Origin: Marivirga aurantiaca
GTDB taxonomy: Bacteria > Bacteroidota > Bacteroidia > Cytophagales > Cyclobacteriaceae
Length of the DNA: 64,000 nt
Direction: 5' to 3'
NCBI RefSeq assembly: GCF_016679925.1
Contig: NZ_JAEQBW010000001.1
Coordinates: 620,001 to 684,000, forward strand
The notes beneath the pieces were generated by a model. It was not told the DNA's origin, made no database searches, and saw only the letters and a list, made by a program, of their open reading frames with translations. A program made the translations under genes and the position numbers. Below are positions 36,077-44,598 of the stretch, one piece after another; the first letter of the stretch is position 1; the number at the start of each line of letters is the position of its first letter.

Positions 36077-36520
36077 ATGACAAAGAGTGTCAACAGTAAT
36101 TCAAGTGCTACTATCCAAAGCCCGTTTCAGCAAACTTACTTTCACGGAACAAAGGCAGATTTAAAAGTTGGAGACCTCATTGAAGTGGGTTTCAACTCGA
36201 ACTATGGGCAAAAGAAAAATGTGAAATACATTTTTCTGACCGCAACATTGGACGCTGCTATTTGGGGTGCTGAACTTGCTTTTGGTGAAGGGCAAGAAAG
36301 AATTTATTTAGTAGAGCCCACCGGAGCAATTGAAGATGACCCTGACTTGACAGATAAAAAATTCCCGGGTAATCCCACTAAATCGTATCGTTCAACCCAT
36401 CCGTTTAAAGTGGTAGGAGAAGTTACAATTTGGCAAAGACACCCGGCAGAGCAAGTTAAAACCATGAAAGAACATCTTGAACGGCTTAAAGAACAAGGCA
36501 TTAATTCCCTAAACGATTAA
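36077..36520 (+). CDS. arr: Rifampin ADP-ribosyltransferase
   Basis: Arr inactivates rifamycins by moving ADP-ribose from NAD to a hydroxyl of the drug. The 147-residue protein has the full family pattern: FQQTYFHGTKADLKVGDLIE, FNSNYGQ, DAAIWGAELAFGEGQERIYL, VEPTGAIEDDP and DKKFPGNPTKSYR. The C-terminal tail is about 10 residues longer than in arr-2-type enzymes. arr genes are common as integron cassettes, which fits the accessory setting, but no clear core sites flank this copy. Environmental Arr proteins can confer rifampin resistance; here that is inferred from similarity. Confidence 0.92.
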   Translation: MTKSVNSNSSATIQSPFQQTYFHGTKADLKVGDLIEVGFNSNYGQKKNVKYIFLTATLDAAIWGAELAFGEGQERIYLVEPTGAIEDDPDLTDKKFPGNPTKSYRSTHPFKVVGEVTIWQRHPAEQVKTMKEHLERLKEQGINSLND

Positions 36521-36825
36521 ATTGAAAATGCTAAAATAGAAATCAAGAAGTGACTGTAGTTTCCCATCTACACAAAATTCATGAGATTGATCGAAGATCA
36601 TGTAAGGAATAATTCCGGTAAATTTGTGAAATAAACAACGAAGCACTCACAGACTCATCAACTATAGCGGCTTTGCATTGATTTAAATATTCCCTCTTTT
36701 TGCTATCTTTATCTAAGATGTCTAAGAGTGCATCTTTGTTCAGGCTATAAGAGAAAAAACGAACCGATAACACGACCATTAGCGGTCATAGTAAACAGAA
36801 ATACCATCAAAATAATCATAATAGA
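36521..36825. other. Spacer between arr and the PaiB-like gene
   Basis: No supported gene. ACGACCATTAGCGGTCAT (36771-36788) contains a GACC/GGTC palindrome and lies 38 bp before the next start codon. A minus-strand ORF here (36579-36779) has no family features. Confidence 0.5.
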
Positions 36826-37494
36826 ATGTACAATTTTTCATACTTTAAGGAAAAAGACAAACAAACAATTTTGCACTTCATAGAAGCTCATCCCTTTGCC
36901 TTCCTGACAGGAAGTAGTTTATCAGGTAAGCAAGTTGCCACACAGATACCCATTCTGTTAGAAGAAAGAAATGGTGACTTGTTTTTACAAGGACACATCA
37001 TGCGAAATACCGATCATCATAAATCTTTTATGGAGAACCCAAACGCTTTGCTGGTGTTTACCGGCCCCAGTGCTTACGTAAGTGCTTCCTGGTACACCAA
37101 TCCACAAACAGGCTCAACCTGGAATTACATGAGTGTTCATATTAGTGGTGAGATGAATTTTATGACCTCTGAAAAGTTAATTCAGTTTATGAGAAAATTC
37201 ACCCTGAAATTTGAAAAGGGAAACACACAGTCATTAACTATTTACGATAATCTACCTAATTCATATTCAAGCAAAATGATGCCTGCCATTGTTGGTTTTG
37301 AGATCAAGGCAGAGAAAATGGAGAACGTATTTAAACTCAGTCAGAATAGAGATGAGAAGAGTTATTTAAACATTATTTCAAAACTTGAAGAACAAGGTGG
37401 TGATAGTGGTTTAATTGCAGAAGAAATGAAGAAAAGAAAATCAGAATTATTTCCGCCCGGAGTGGAGTGGGATGGTGCTAAATTTGACTCCTGA
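36826..37494 (+). CDS. PaiB-like FMN-binding protein
   Basis: A 222-residue protein of the FMN-binding split-barrel group named after Bacillus PaiB, a negative transcriptional regulator. Typical segments are EAHPFAFLTGSSLSGKQVAT, GHIMRNTDHHKSF, LVFTGPSAYVSASWYTNP and WNYMSVHISGEM. Members often sit beside acetyltransferases; here a GNAT gene of aminoglycoside type follows after 37 bp and may be co-transcribed. Whether it regulates transcription or acts as a flavin enzyme is open. Confidence 0.88.
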   Translation: MYNFSYFKEKDKQTILHFIEAHPFAFLTGSSLSGKQVATQIPILLEERNGDLFLQGHIMRNTDHHKSFMENPNALLVFTGPSAYVSASWYTNPQTGSTWNYMSVHISGEMNFMTSEKLIQFMRKFTLKFEKGNTQSLTIYDNLPNSYSSKMMPAIVGFEIKAEKMENVFKLSQNRDEKSYLNIISKLEEQGGDSGLIAEEMKKRKSELFPPGVEWDGAKFDS

Positions 37495-37531
37495 TTATTT
37501 GTTAATCAACTAGAAAATTACCTATAAGACA

Positions 37532-37981
37532 ATGGAAATAAAAAGACTTAATCAAAACGAAACGAAGGATTTTATAAATTTAATAGAAATCTTTAAGGAA
37601 GTTTTTGAGAATGATTTTCAGACACCTGACCCGCAACATCTAAGTGCATTACTCTCTAACCCGAACTTTATCGTTTTTGTTGTTCGAATGAACGACAAAG
37701 TGATCGGGGGGTTGACAGTCTATGTTTTGCCGCAGTATTACAATATTAAACCATTAGCATACATCTATGACGTGGGGATTGCACCAGACTTTCAAGGGAA
37801 AGGAATGGGCAAGGCACTAATTAAAGAAGTATGTAGTTTTTGCAAAGCAAATGGTTTTGATGAAGCATATGTGGAAGCAGAAAGTGACGATATTGAAGCT
37901 GTTAATTTTTACAGAAAGACTGATTTCACAAATGAAATGAATGCAATACATTTCACTTATTCATTTACCGATAAAATTTAA
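37532..37981 (+). CDS. AAC(3)-I-like aminoglycoside N-acetyltransferase
   Basis: A 149-residue GNAT enzyme most like AAC(3)-I: HLSALLSNPNFIVFVVRMND, VIGGLTVYVLPQYYNIKPL, AYIYDVGIAPDFQGKGMGKAL (acetyl-CoA site) and EAVNFYRKTDFTNEMNAIHF. The IYDxxV and A(V)xFYxK signatures fit this subfamily better than general GNATs. It would acetylate the 3-amino group of gentamicin-type drugs. Activity is inferred only, since the similarity is clear but not high. It follows the PaiB-like gene. Confidence 0.78.
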   Translation: MEIKRLNQNETKDFINLIEIFKEVFENDFQTPDPQHLSALLSNPNFIVFVVRMNDKVIGGLTVYVLPQYYNIKPLAYIYDVGIAPDFQGKGMGKALIKEVCSFCKANGFDEAYVEAESDDIEAVNFYRKTDFTNEMNAIHFTYSFTDKI

Positions 37982-38107
37982 GAGAAGAGAACCATGCTAA
38001 CAATATAAGCGTAATGTGGGGGAAGTGCTTGAAACAAATTGAACATTCACCAACATATCGTCTAGTTAAAAATGAAGTCTTTGGCCAGGGAAAATTATAA
38101 AAAACAA

Positions 38108-38590
38108 ATGAATCAAAATTACCAAAATATACTGATGAAAGGCGCTTGTTTAATGATAGCCATTACTTTTTTGATAGGATGTAATGCTAATCAATCACAA
38201 AAAGAATCAACCACTAGAACGGATAGTGTAAATGTTCAACCTAAGGTAGAACAGGATATTGAGGAACCTCTTTCCTCAGCTGAAGAAAAGGTTTTTTCTA
38301 ATGAAAGGTTTAAAGATGTTACTGTTGAAAGAATAGGGGAGCATAAATTTACTATTGAAGGTAAGGCACAAATATTTGAAGCAAATTTTGGATGGGTAGT
38401 AGAGGATGGTCATGATGAGCTTCAAAAGGGACATGAAATGACTGACGCGGGAGCTCCGGAATGGGGAGATTTTAAGTTCACTATAGATGTTAAAAAGAAG
38501 CGGGAAAACTCCAGCTTGCATTTAATATTGTTTGAGTCAAGTGCAAAAGATGGCAGTCGTCAACACGAATTATTTATTCCACTTTATTAA
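38108..38590 (+). CDS. Lipoprotein with Gmad2-like domain
   Basis: A 160-residue lipoprotein. The signal MKGACLMIAITFLIGC ends in a lipobox cysteine, a polar linker follows (about 25-60), and the C-terminal domain (about 70-160) looks like the immunoglobulin-type Gmad2 domain: HKFTIEGKAQIFEANFGWVV, DGHDELQKGHEMTDAGAPEWG and SLHLILFESSAKDGSRQHE. Gmad2 is associated with spore or cell-surface proteins and has no known activity. I chose the Met at 38108; the longer form from 38072 would give an unusual charged leader. Confidence 0.7.
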   Translation: MNQNYQNILMKGACLMIAITFLIGCNANQSQKESTTRTDSVNVQPKVEQDIEEPLSSAEEKVFSNERFKDVTVERIGEHKFTIEGKAQIFEANFGWVVEDGHDELQKGHEMTDAGAPEWGDFKFTIDVKKKRENSSLHLILFESSAKDGSRQHELFIPLY

Positions 38591-38679
38591 TTGTTTGCAA
38601 ACGATTATAAAAAAGGTAGGAGAACTATACGAAATTTTAATAACACCAGGTGTCGTAGTCAAATAGAAAAAACTTAAAA

Positions 38680-39444
38680 ATGTCAATTACAAAAGAATCC
38701 GAACTCATAGGAATGCAAAAAATTAGTGAAGTGGTGGGAACCACGCTTAAACTGATGAGAGCATATGCTAAAGTGGGTATGTCCACTAAGGAATTAGATG
38801 AATATGGCGGCAGCATTTTAAAAAGCTATGGCGCTAAATCTGCACCTTACGAAACTTATGGCTTTCCCGGTTATTCTTGTATTAGTGTAAATGAAGAAGC
38901 GGCTCACGGCATACCATCAGCCAAGAAAATATTGAAAGAAGGAGATTTAATTAATATTGATGTATCAGCAGAACTCAATGGTTTTTGGTCTGATAATGGA
39001 GGTTCTTTTGTATTGGGAAAAGACATTCATCATCATCAACCTCTGGTGGATGCATCAAGACAAATTTTACAAAAAGCCATTCAAAATATTAAAGGAGGAG
39101 TTAAGATCGCGGATATTGGCGATATAATAGAAACAGAAGCTAAAAAATCAGGATTTAAAGTCCTTAAAAATTTAGCTGGTCATGGAGTGGGCAGAAGTTT
39201 ACACGAAGAGCCTGAAAATATTCTGAATTATAGGGTAAAAGCCAACCGCGAGAGATTTCAAAAAAATACGACTGTTGCTATTGAAACTTTTATTTCCACC
39301 ACTTCTTCCTATGCAGTAGAGTTAAATGACGGATGGACACTAGTCGGAAATAAAGGAGGATATGTAACGCAACATGAACAGACAATCCTTATAACAGATC
39401 ACGCTCCGGTTATATTAACAGCTTGTAATGAAATTTGGAGGTAA
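38680..39444 (+). CDS. map: Type I methionine aminopeptidase
   Basis: Removes the initiator methionine from new proteins. The 254-residue enzyme has all metal ligands of the family: Asp in LINIDVSAELNGFWSDNG (two), His in GHGVGRSLHEEP, Glu in VAIETF and Glu in YVTQHEQTILI. The substrate-side His is in NEEAAHGIPS. Bacteroidota usually carry another map in the ribosomal protein cluster, so this may be a second, accessory copy. It is transcribed alone. Confidence 0.92.
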   Translation: MSITKESELIGMQKISEVVGTTLKLMRAYAKVGMSTKELDEYGGSILKSYGAKSAPYETYGFPGYSCISVNEEAAHGIPSAKKILKEGDLINIDVSAELNGFWSDNGGSFVLGKDIHHHQPLVDASRQILQKAIQNIKGGVKIADIGDIIETEAKKSGFKVLKNLAGHGVGRSLHEEPENILNYRVKANRERFQKNTTVAIETFISTTSSYAVELNDGWTLVGNKGGYVTQHEQTILITDHAPVILTACNEIWR

Positions 39445-39493
39445 GAGTGCTTTTTTAGTCAATTGCATACTTACCTTCAATTAATTTCATCTC

Positions 39494-39865
39494 TTATTCC
39501 ACAGGTGCCTCATCTATAATCTCAAGGCATGTAATTATCACCGGCTTTCCTTTCATGCAAATGCTACCTACGTCATTAGCAGGTTCAAATCCTAGCCGTA
39601 CGCGTTGACCAGCTTTATAGTTGAAATTCCATAAAGAATCCTCCGTAGCACCTTCAGGTAGGGGAGGTGTTCCACAGAACCCCCATCGCCATACAGGCTC
39701 AAGATAATCTCCATTTTCCAGCTTAAAGAGGTAACCGCAACCATCCAATCCGGTAAGGTCTTCCACTGTAGCAACGTAGACACAATCTTTTGAGATGTAA
39801 GCTGATTCTGGTTCACAAGCCCAGATGCTTATTAAAAAGAGTAATCCAAATAATATCGATTTCAT
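39494..39865 (-). CDS. Hypothetical lipoprotein
   Basis: A 123-residue protein with a short signal and lipobox (MKSILFGLLFLISIWAC) and a small beta-rich domain (EDLTGLDGCGYLFKLENGDYLEP). Four cysteines after the lipobox (in SKDCVYV, DGCGYLF, WGFCGTPP and SICMKGK) may form disulfides. The pattern is common in Bacteroidota proteins of unknown role. It is convergent with map, with 49 bp between the stops. Confidence 0.68.
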   Translation of the reverse strand: MKSILFGLLFLISIWACEPESAYISKDCVYVATVEDLTGLDGCGYLFKLENGDYLEPVWRWGFCGTPPLPEGATEDSLWNFNYKAGQRVRLGFEPANDVGSICMKGKPVIITCLEIIDEAPVE

Positions 39866-40114
39866 AAAGAAAGATTAAGGTTTGATGTTTAAGACACCTT
39901 CTTGATTTAAAAAAGTTGGAAGTGAGTGATTAGCCTTCGTAAGCCGGAATATACGTAGTATACTTATACCATCATCAGCTCTGTCGACAACACTTTATCA
40001 TCCTTCTTTCTACCTCCAACTTTCAGTAATAAAGACAGGGTTCTTATCCATTTTATTTTTATTATTGTGCGATTATAAAAATGCCTTACTATTATATACC
40101 ATAAAAATGAAGTA

Positions 40115-41368
40115 ATGAAGAGATTAATAATAATTGTACTAGTTATAATGGGGATTTTAAAGTGGCATATCGTATCTGCTCAAGAAAATTTTATTTCAGG
40201 CTATATTATTAAGAATAGCAACGATACAATCTTTGGTCTATTGGATTACAGAAATTGGAAAAAAAACCCTAATAGAGTTACTTTCAAAAATAATCTTAAA
40301 GGTAATCCAGTTACTTATGAACCGACTGAAATACTTGAATTTGCAATGGGAAATGAAATATATGTAAGGGGGATTGTTAATACTGAAATTTCTTCTGTAC
40401 AAACCAATAGTCTACAACATAGCCCTCAACTTGAAATAATAGTGGATACTACCTTTTTACAGGTACTTATAAGGGGCGAAAAAAGTTTATATTATTATCA
40501 AAAACCTGAGGGTCGTGAAAATTTTTATATTAAACAAGGTACAGGATTTGAACTACTAGTTTACAAAAGATACTTAAAACAAAAAGATGATAAAAATGTA
40601 ATAATTGATAATAAAAAGTATTTAGGTCAGTTGAGTCTTTATCTAAAGGATTGTGCAACAATAAAATTGGAAAAAACTCAATATAAATTAAATAGCTTAA
40701 TGGAATTATTTCAAGATTATTATAATTGTACACAATCCGATATTTCTTTTCAAAAAGAAAGAGAAAAAATTGATATAGAGTTTGGGGCACTTTTAGGAGC
40801 TTCTTTAACTTCTTTAAAGTTCGGTAGTAGTGCTTTTGATTATCTTGTTGATGCAGAATATAATTCATCAATTGATTTCACAACTGGGCTATTTTTGGAT
40901 GTTCTATTACTGAGAAACCAAAGGAAGTGGTCAATTTATAATGAACTTTTATTTACAACTTATAAGGTAAAAGGTAAATATGAGGTGTTTAGGAATGAAA
41001 GCTACTATACAATAACATCAACCGAGATAGGATACTCTTATTTGAAGGTTAATAGTTTGTTACGTTTTAAATATCCAATTGGTAATCTATTTTTATTTAT
41101 TAATGGCGGAATATCTAATGGATTGGCTATAAATGAAAAAAATTATAAAAAGATAGATTCAAAACTTTATGCATCAGAAAGAGTTGTTGAGGAATCAGCA
41201 CTCGAAGGTTCACGGCGTTATGAGCAAGGCTATATTTTAGGGACAGGTATAAAACATAATAAATTATCCTTTGAGATTCGTTATGAAGGAGGAAATGGAA
41301 TGTCAGGATACGCGAATTTATCGTCCTCAACAAAAAGGTATTTTTTGTTGTTAGGCTATAAATTCTAA
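40115..41368 (+). CDS. Outer membrane beta-barrel protein (PorT-like layout)
   Basis: A 417-residue exported protein with a signal peptide (ending HIVSAQ). An N-terminal soluble domain (about 25-215) opens with FISGYIIKNSNDTIFGLLDY, a start seen in many Bacteroidota surface proteins. The C-terminal half (about 225-417) has alternating strands, a PorT/OmpA-type barrel (FGALLGASLTSLKFGS, YSYLKVNSLLRFKYPIGNLF) that ends in the terminal aromatic LLLGYKF. Function is unknown. Codon use is more AT-rich than in neighbouring core genes. Confidence 0.7.
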   Translation: MKRLIIIVLVIMGILKWHIVSAQENFISGYIIKNSNDTIFGLLDYRNWKKNPNRVTFKNNLKGNPVTYEPTEILEFAMGNEIYVRGIVNTEISSVQTNSLQHSPQLEIIVDTTFLQVLIRGEKSLYYYQKPEGRENFYIKQGTGFELLVYKRYLKQKDDKNVIIDNKKYLGQLSLYLKDCATIKLEKTQYKLNSLMELFQDYYNCTQSDISFQKEREKIDIEFGALLGASLTSLKFGSSAFDYLVDAEYNSSIDFTTGLFLDVLLLRNQRKWSIYNELLFTTYKVKGKYEVFRNESYYTITSTEIGYSYLKVNSLLRFKYPIGNLFLFINGGISNGLAINEKNYKKIDSKLYASERVVEESALEGSRRYEQGYILGTGIKHNKLSFEIRYEGGNGMSGYANLSSSTKRYFLLLGYKF

Positions 41369-41442
41369 AATTACCGAAAACCTTGTAATAAGTAAATATA
41401 TGAGCAGAAGTGCAAGAATGTTAAGCTCGCATCTTGTCAATA

Positions 41443-42920
41443 ACTAAATAGTTGACCCTTAAAAACTATTTAAATAGCTGATTATCAAAGCTTTTATTAA
41501 GTAAAAGCTTTGATTTTTCTGCAAGTTTTCGTATTTCCCTGACAGAAACCTTGCAAATACTGACGCATGAAACCCGTTAAAAAAGCTCAAACCCAAACCA
41601 GTCTGTTCTTCTCTTTTGAGAGTACTTTGAACCATAAACATCCACTATTTATTTTGGCAAACCAGATCAACTGGTCGCTTTTTGAGCAATCCTTTGAAAA
41701 TCTGTATTGTAAAAACAATGGTCGTCCTGCCAAGCGTATACGCCTAATGGTTGGGTTGCTGATACTTAAACATTTGCGTAATATTTCTGACGAGAGTGTG
41801 GTAGAGCAATGGAGTGAGAACATTTATTATCAATACTTCTGCGGAGAAACCTCTTTTGTGTGCAGTGCGCCCTGTGAGCCGTCTGAGTTGGTTCACTTCC
41901 AGAAGAGGATTGGGGAAGCAGGGATAGAATTGATATTGAAGGAGAGCATCAGGGTAAATGGAAGAGATAAGGATGATGACCATGTGAACATAGATACCAC
42001 TGTTCAAGAAAAGAACATCACTTTTCGCACAGATGCTAAATTGCACAAAAAGATCATCCATAAATGCAGGCAAATAGCTGATAAGTAGCAGTTACCTGTT
42101 CGCCAAGCCTATACCAGGACATTAAAGGCACTAAGCCGGGATCAACGCTTCAGGAACCATCCAAAAAACAAGGCAAAGGCACGCAAGGCAGACAAAAAGA
42201 TAAAAACAATAGCAGGTAGGCTTGTGCGTGAGCTGGAAAGAAATCTACCTCCACATTCCATGTATCAAACAGACTTGGAATTGTTTAAAAGAGTGTTGGC
42301 GCAAAAAAGGATAGACAAAGATAAAGTATACTCTCTTCACGAACCAGATACCTGCTGTATCTCTAAGGGTAAAGAGCATAAAAAATATGAGTTTGGCAAT
42401 AAGGCGTCCATCGTTAAAACAACCACTGGAGTAATTGTTGGTGCGATGGGCTTTAGGAATCCTTATGACGGACATACATTAGAACCCGCCTTGCAACAAG
42501 TAAAAAAGATGCTCGGAAAGCTGCCGAAAATAGCAATAGTAGACAGAGGGTACCGAGGCGTTAATAAAATTGAGGCAACTCAAATACTAGTGCCAAAAGC
42601 CACACCTAAGAACCAAAGCCACTACATGACCGCTAAATTAAGAAAGGCACATCGCAAAAGAGCAGCTATTGAACCAATAATAGGTCATGTAAAACACGAT
42701 CATCGAATGGTTCGACACTTCTACAAGGGAATAGTGGGCGATAATATCAATATTATGCTTGCAGCAGCTGGATTTAACTTCAAAAGGATGATGAACATAT
42801 GGAAATCATCTCTTTGGCTCTATTTACAAAAGATATATCAGAGCTGTTTTATTTATTGTCAAATTCTTTTCACCCCTAAAAGGACTATATTATGGGGGTT
42901 TTAAGGATTGACTAAATAGT
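41443..42920 (+). mobile_element. IS5-like insertion sequence
   Basis: About 1.48 kb with imperfect 22-bp inverted ends: ACTAAATAGTTGACCCTTAA at the left (41443) and its 17/22-match partner at 42899-42920. The same 11 bases ACTAAATAGTT occur directly repeated at both edges (41443-41453 and 42911-42921), so the exact border and the target duplication are ambiguous. It carries one transposase gene with a nonsense codon. The 198-bp stretch from 41369 to the transposase start is spacer plus the IS left end. Confidence 0.8.
41567..42904 (+). pseudogene. IS5-family transposase interrupted by one TAG codon
   Basis: Two in-phase pieces (41567-42088 and the frame running on to 42904) make one 445-codon DDE transposase. 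The only defect is TAG at 42086-42088, between KCRQIADK and QLPVRQAYTRTLKAL. The N-terminal part has RLMVGLLILKHLRNISDESV and SELVHFQKRIGEAGIEL. The catalytic residues appear as Asp in HVNIDTTVQEKNI, Asp in IAIVDRGYRG and Glu in RKRAAIEPIIGHVKHD. A second piece starting at 42224 would lack the first catalytic Asp, so the element is probably inactive by itself. Confidence 0.88.
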
Positions 42921-43297
42921 TAGTGAATTAGCATTGGTTTGAGAGTTTTATCTATTAAGACTCTAGATATACGGAACACCTACAGTCTTCATTTTAGACT
43001 CAGCTGAGCGCTCTCTAAAAGTAATCCAGTTGGAGAAAGTTTTATTGTATATACCTGAAATACCTATAGGCTTTTGAAACGTCCATACTTCAGATGTTGA
43101 GCCAACACAAGTAGAGAAAGACTTTTGTCTATCATGTTTCCTTGATCGGGAAAAGACAATAAAAGCTTCTTATTCCCTAATTGGAAATCAAATCATAATA
43201 CATTTGATTATCCGTAAATTGAAATCCAATTTGAAGATACATTGAACCTCCAAACTTATCCAACCCCAACACCTAAAAACCTTTTCACTTCAACACT
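42921..43297. other. Spacer between the IS and paaD
   Basis: I see no gene, terminator or repeat that I can support. It is ordinary AT-rich DNA, possibly what is left of the end of the paa operon. Confidence 0.5.
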
Positions 43298-43783
43298 TTA
43301 TATCGGCTTAAAACTCTCAAAAGCTTCACCACAATTATTGCAATGGTGGAGTGAGCGACAAAGAGTAGGGCCAAAAGGAGATTTTAAAGTGGTGTTGGTG
43401 CTATCGCAATTGGGGCATTCAGCGTGCTCAAGAATATCAAGGTCTTCAATGAGGTTACCATGGACAGGGGGAGGAGCCAGACCAAATTTTTTCAAAGCTT
43501 GTTTGCCTTCAGTGGAGATCAGATCCGAACTCCAGGTTGTTTTCAGGTTTAAATTGACTGTATGGTTGGTGATGCCATGTTTGTTTAAAACTTCTGTCAC
43601 ATCACTTTTCATATAATCCATAGCCGGGCATCCGATAAATGTAGGGGTCATGTTGACTGTTACATGATCTCCCTCTATTTCAATGCCGGTAATTACACCC
43701 AGGTCAACCAATGAAATCACCGGAATTTCAGGGTCTTTTACTTCTTTTAGTAAGGATAATATGTCTTCTTTGCTATGTTTCAT
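43298..43783 (-). CDS. paaD: 1,2-phenylacetyl-CoA epoxidase subunit PaaD
   Basis: PaaD helps mature or assemble the phenylacetyl-CoA epoxidase. The 161-residue protein has an N-terminal DUF59/MIP18 domain (LLKEVKDPEIPVISLVDLGV, PTFIGCPAMDYM) and a C-terminal zinc-ribbon-like domain with CPNCDSTNTTLKSPFG and CRSLHHCNNCGEAFESFKP. It is the fourth gene of the paaABCD order, but about 0.8 kb of repeats separates it from paaC. paaE, the reductase, is not found here. Confidence 0.9.
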   Translation of the reverse strand: MKHSKEDILSLLKEVKDPEIPVISLVDLGVITGIEIEGDHVTVNMTPTFIGCPAMDYMKSDVTEVLNKHGITNHTVNLNLKTTWSSDLISTEGKQALKKFGLAPPPVHGNLIEDLDILEHAECPNCDSTNTTLKSPFGPTLCRSLHHCNNCGEAFESFKPI

Positions 43784-43845
43784 TTTAATCCTTCTTTGTT
43801 TTTGTTCAATGGAGATGGCCTTTGTAATATTTCTTATTCCGTATC

Positions 43846-43891
43846 AGGCGTCTGATGGTTGTTTGTCTTCTCATATAACCATCTGACGCCT
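43846..43891. repeat. Palindromic repeat family B, copy 1
   Basis: 15-bp arms AGGCGTCTGATGGTT and AACCATCTGACGCCT (14 of 15 paired) enclose a TTTGTCTTCTC-containing loop. Related copies are at 43924-43969 and 44474-44516. Confidence 0.75.
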
Positions 43892-43923
43892 CCCCACATT
43901 CGTCATAGTTTCAAACCTTTATA

Positions 43924-43969
43924 CGTCATGGATGGTTGTTTGTATTCTCGTATAACCCATCTGACGCCT
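43924..43969. repeat. Palindromic repeat family B, copy 2
   Basis: Same plan as copy 1 (GGATGGTT, loop with GTTTGTATTCTCG, then AACCCATC) with a few changes, ending TGACGCCT. Confidence 0.7.
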
Positions 43970-44006
43970 ATTTACTTGAAGCTTTGGTTCGTGTCATAAA
44001 CCTATC

Positions 44007-44095
44007 AATGCTATTAAGTTATGCTTTAATTAAAACCCCTTCCTTGCATCCTTCCCCAAAGAGAGAAGGAGGATTGTCTTAACTTAATAGCATTA
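44007..44095 (-). mobile_element. MITE-like element, copy 2
   Basis: 89 bp in the opposite orientation to copies 1 and 3. Ends AATGCTATTAAGTTA and CTTAACTTAATAGCATT are inverted repeats. Near-identical direct repeats flank it: ATAAACCTATC at 43996-44006 and ATAAACCCATC at 44096-44106. Its reverse complement differs from copy 3 at only about five positions. Confidence 0.78.
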
Positions 44096-44131
44096 ATAAA
44101 CCCATCCAAGGCCATGGTTCGTCTCTAGGCC

Positions 44132-44187
44132 ATGGTTAGTGTCTCCACTAACCATTCTCTTGCCGTGGTTCGTGTCTCACGAACCAC
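44132..44187. repeat. Palindromic repeat family A, variant and exact copies
   Basis: A variant (ATGGTTAGTG, spacer, CACTAACCAT) at 44132-44155 is followed by an exact copy of the GTGGTTCGTG/CACGAACCAC palindrome at 44165-44187. The arms of the variant carry compensating changes, so pairing is kept. Confidence 0.75.
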
Positions 44188-44473
44188 TATTTAGTCTTGC
44201 AAACCATCATATCCACTTTTCACAAACCTTTACTAAATGTAGCTAGCAAATAGTATAGATGCTTTTAATTTTTCTTTTTTCTTGACAAAAAAGAGACAAA
44301 AAGTCAAGACAAAAATATGCTTCCTCACACATGGCTTCGCACCCCTCGCATTTTTACCGACCTGCCCGCCCTCTTCGAGTAGACATTGTGCTTATTTGAA
44401 GATTTGTAGTATCAATAGCATCGAAAAATATTGCTTCAATAGCCTTGCCTTAATCAATACAAACTGAACTAAT

Positions 44474-44554
44474 ACATCTGATGGTTGTTTGTCTTCTCGT
44501 ATAACCATCTGATGCCTACTTATGCGAAGCCGTGGTTCGTGTCTCACGAACCAC
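44474..44554. repeat. Family B copy 3 and family A exact copy in tandem
   Basis: Family B occupies 44474-44516 (CATCTGATGGTT to AACCATCTGATG) and the exact family A palindrome 44532-44554. They are separated by only 15 bp, which suggests the two families travel or insert together. Confidence 0.72.
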
Positions 44555-44598
44555 TCATTGTGTGCTATAGTTTTGTGTTCCCACAAACCATCCTCATT

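Larger units (their letters stand above)
43784..44598. other. Repeat cluster splitting the paa operon
   Basis: 815 bp without a credible gene between paaC and paaD. It holds three copies of palindromic family B, two exact and several decayed copies of family A, and one MITE-like element. In other genomes known to me paaC and paaD are close together, so this block looks like accumulated insertions. Confidence 0.75.

Noticed and set aside
36579-36779. 66-codon minus-strand ORF between arr and the PaiB-like gene
   Set aside because: It has no recognisable family, signal or ribosome-binding site and lies over a repeat-like spacer.
37982-38107. attC-like site after the AAC(3)-I-like gene (GCTAACA ... 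GTTAAAA)
   Set aside because: The two cores are not complementary and no inverted arms are found between them.
42086-42088. TAG as pyrrolysine or programmed readthrough
   Set aside because: A single nonsense mutation in an IS transposase is the simpler explanation, and no supporting element is visible.
43784-44598. CRISPR array in the paaC-paaD gap
   Set aside because: The repeats are palindromes of different families at irregular spacing, with no uniform spacers and no cas genes.
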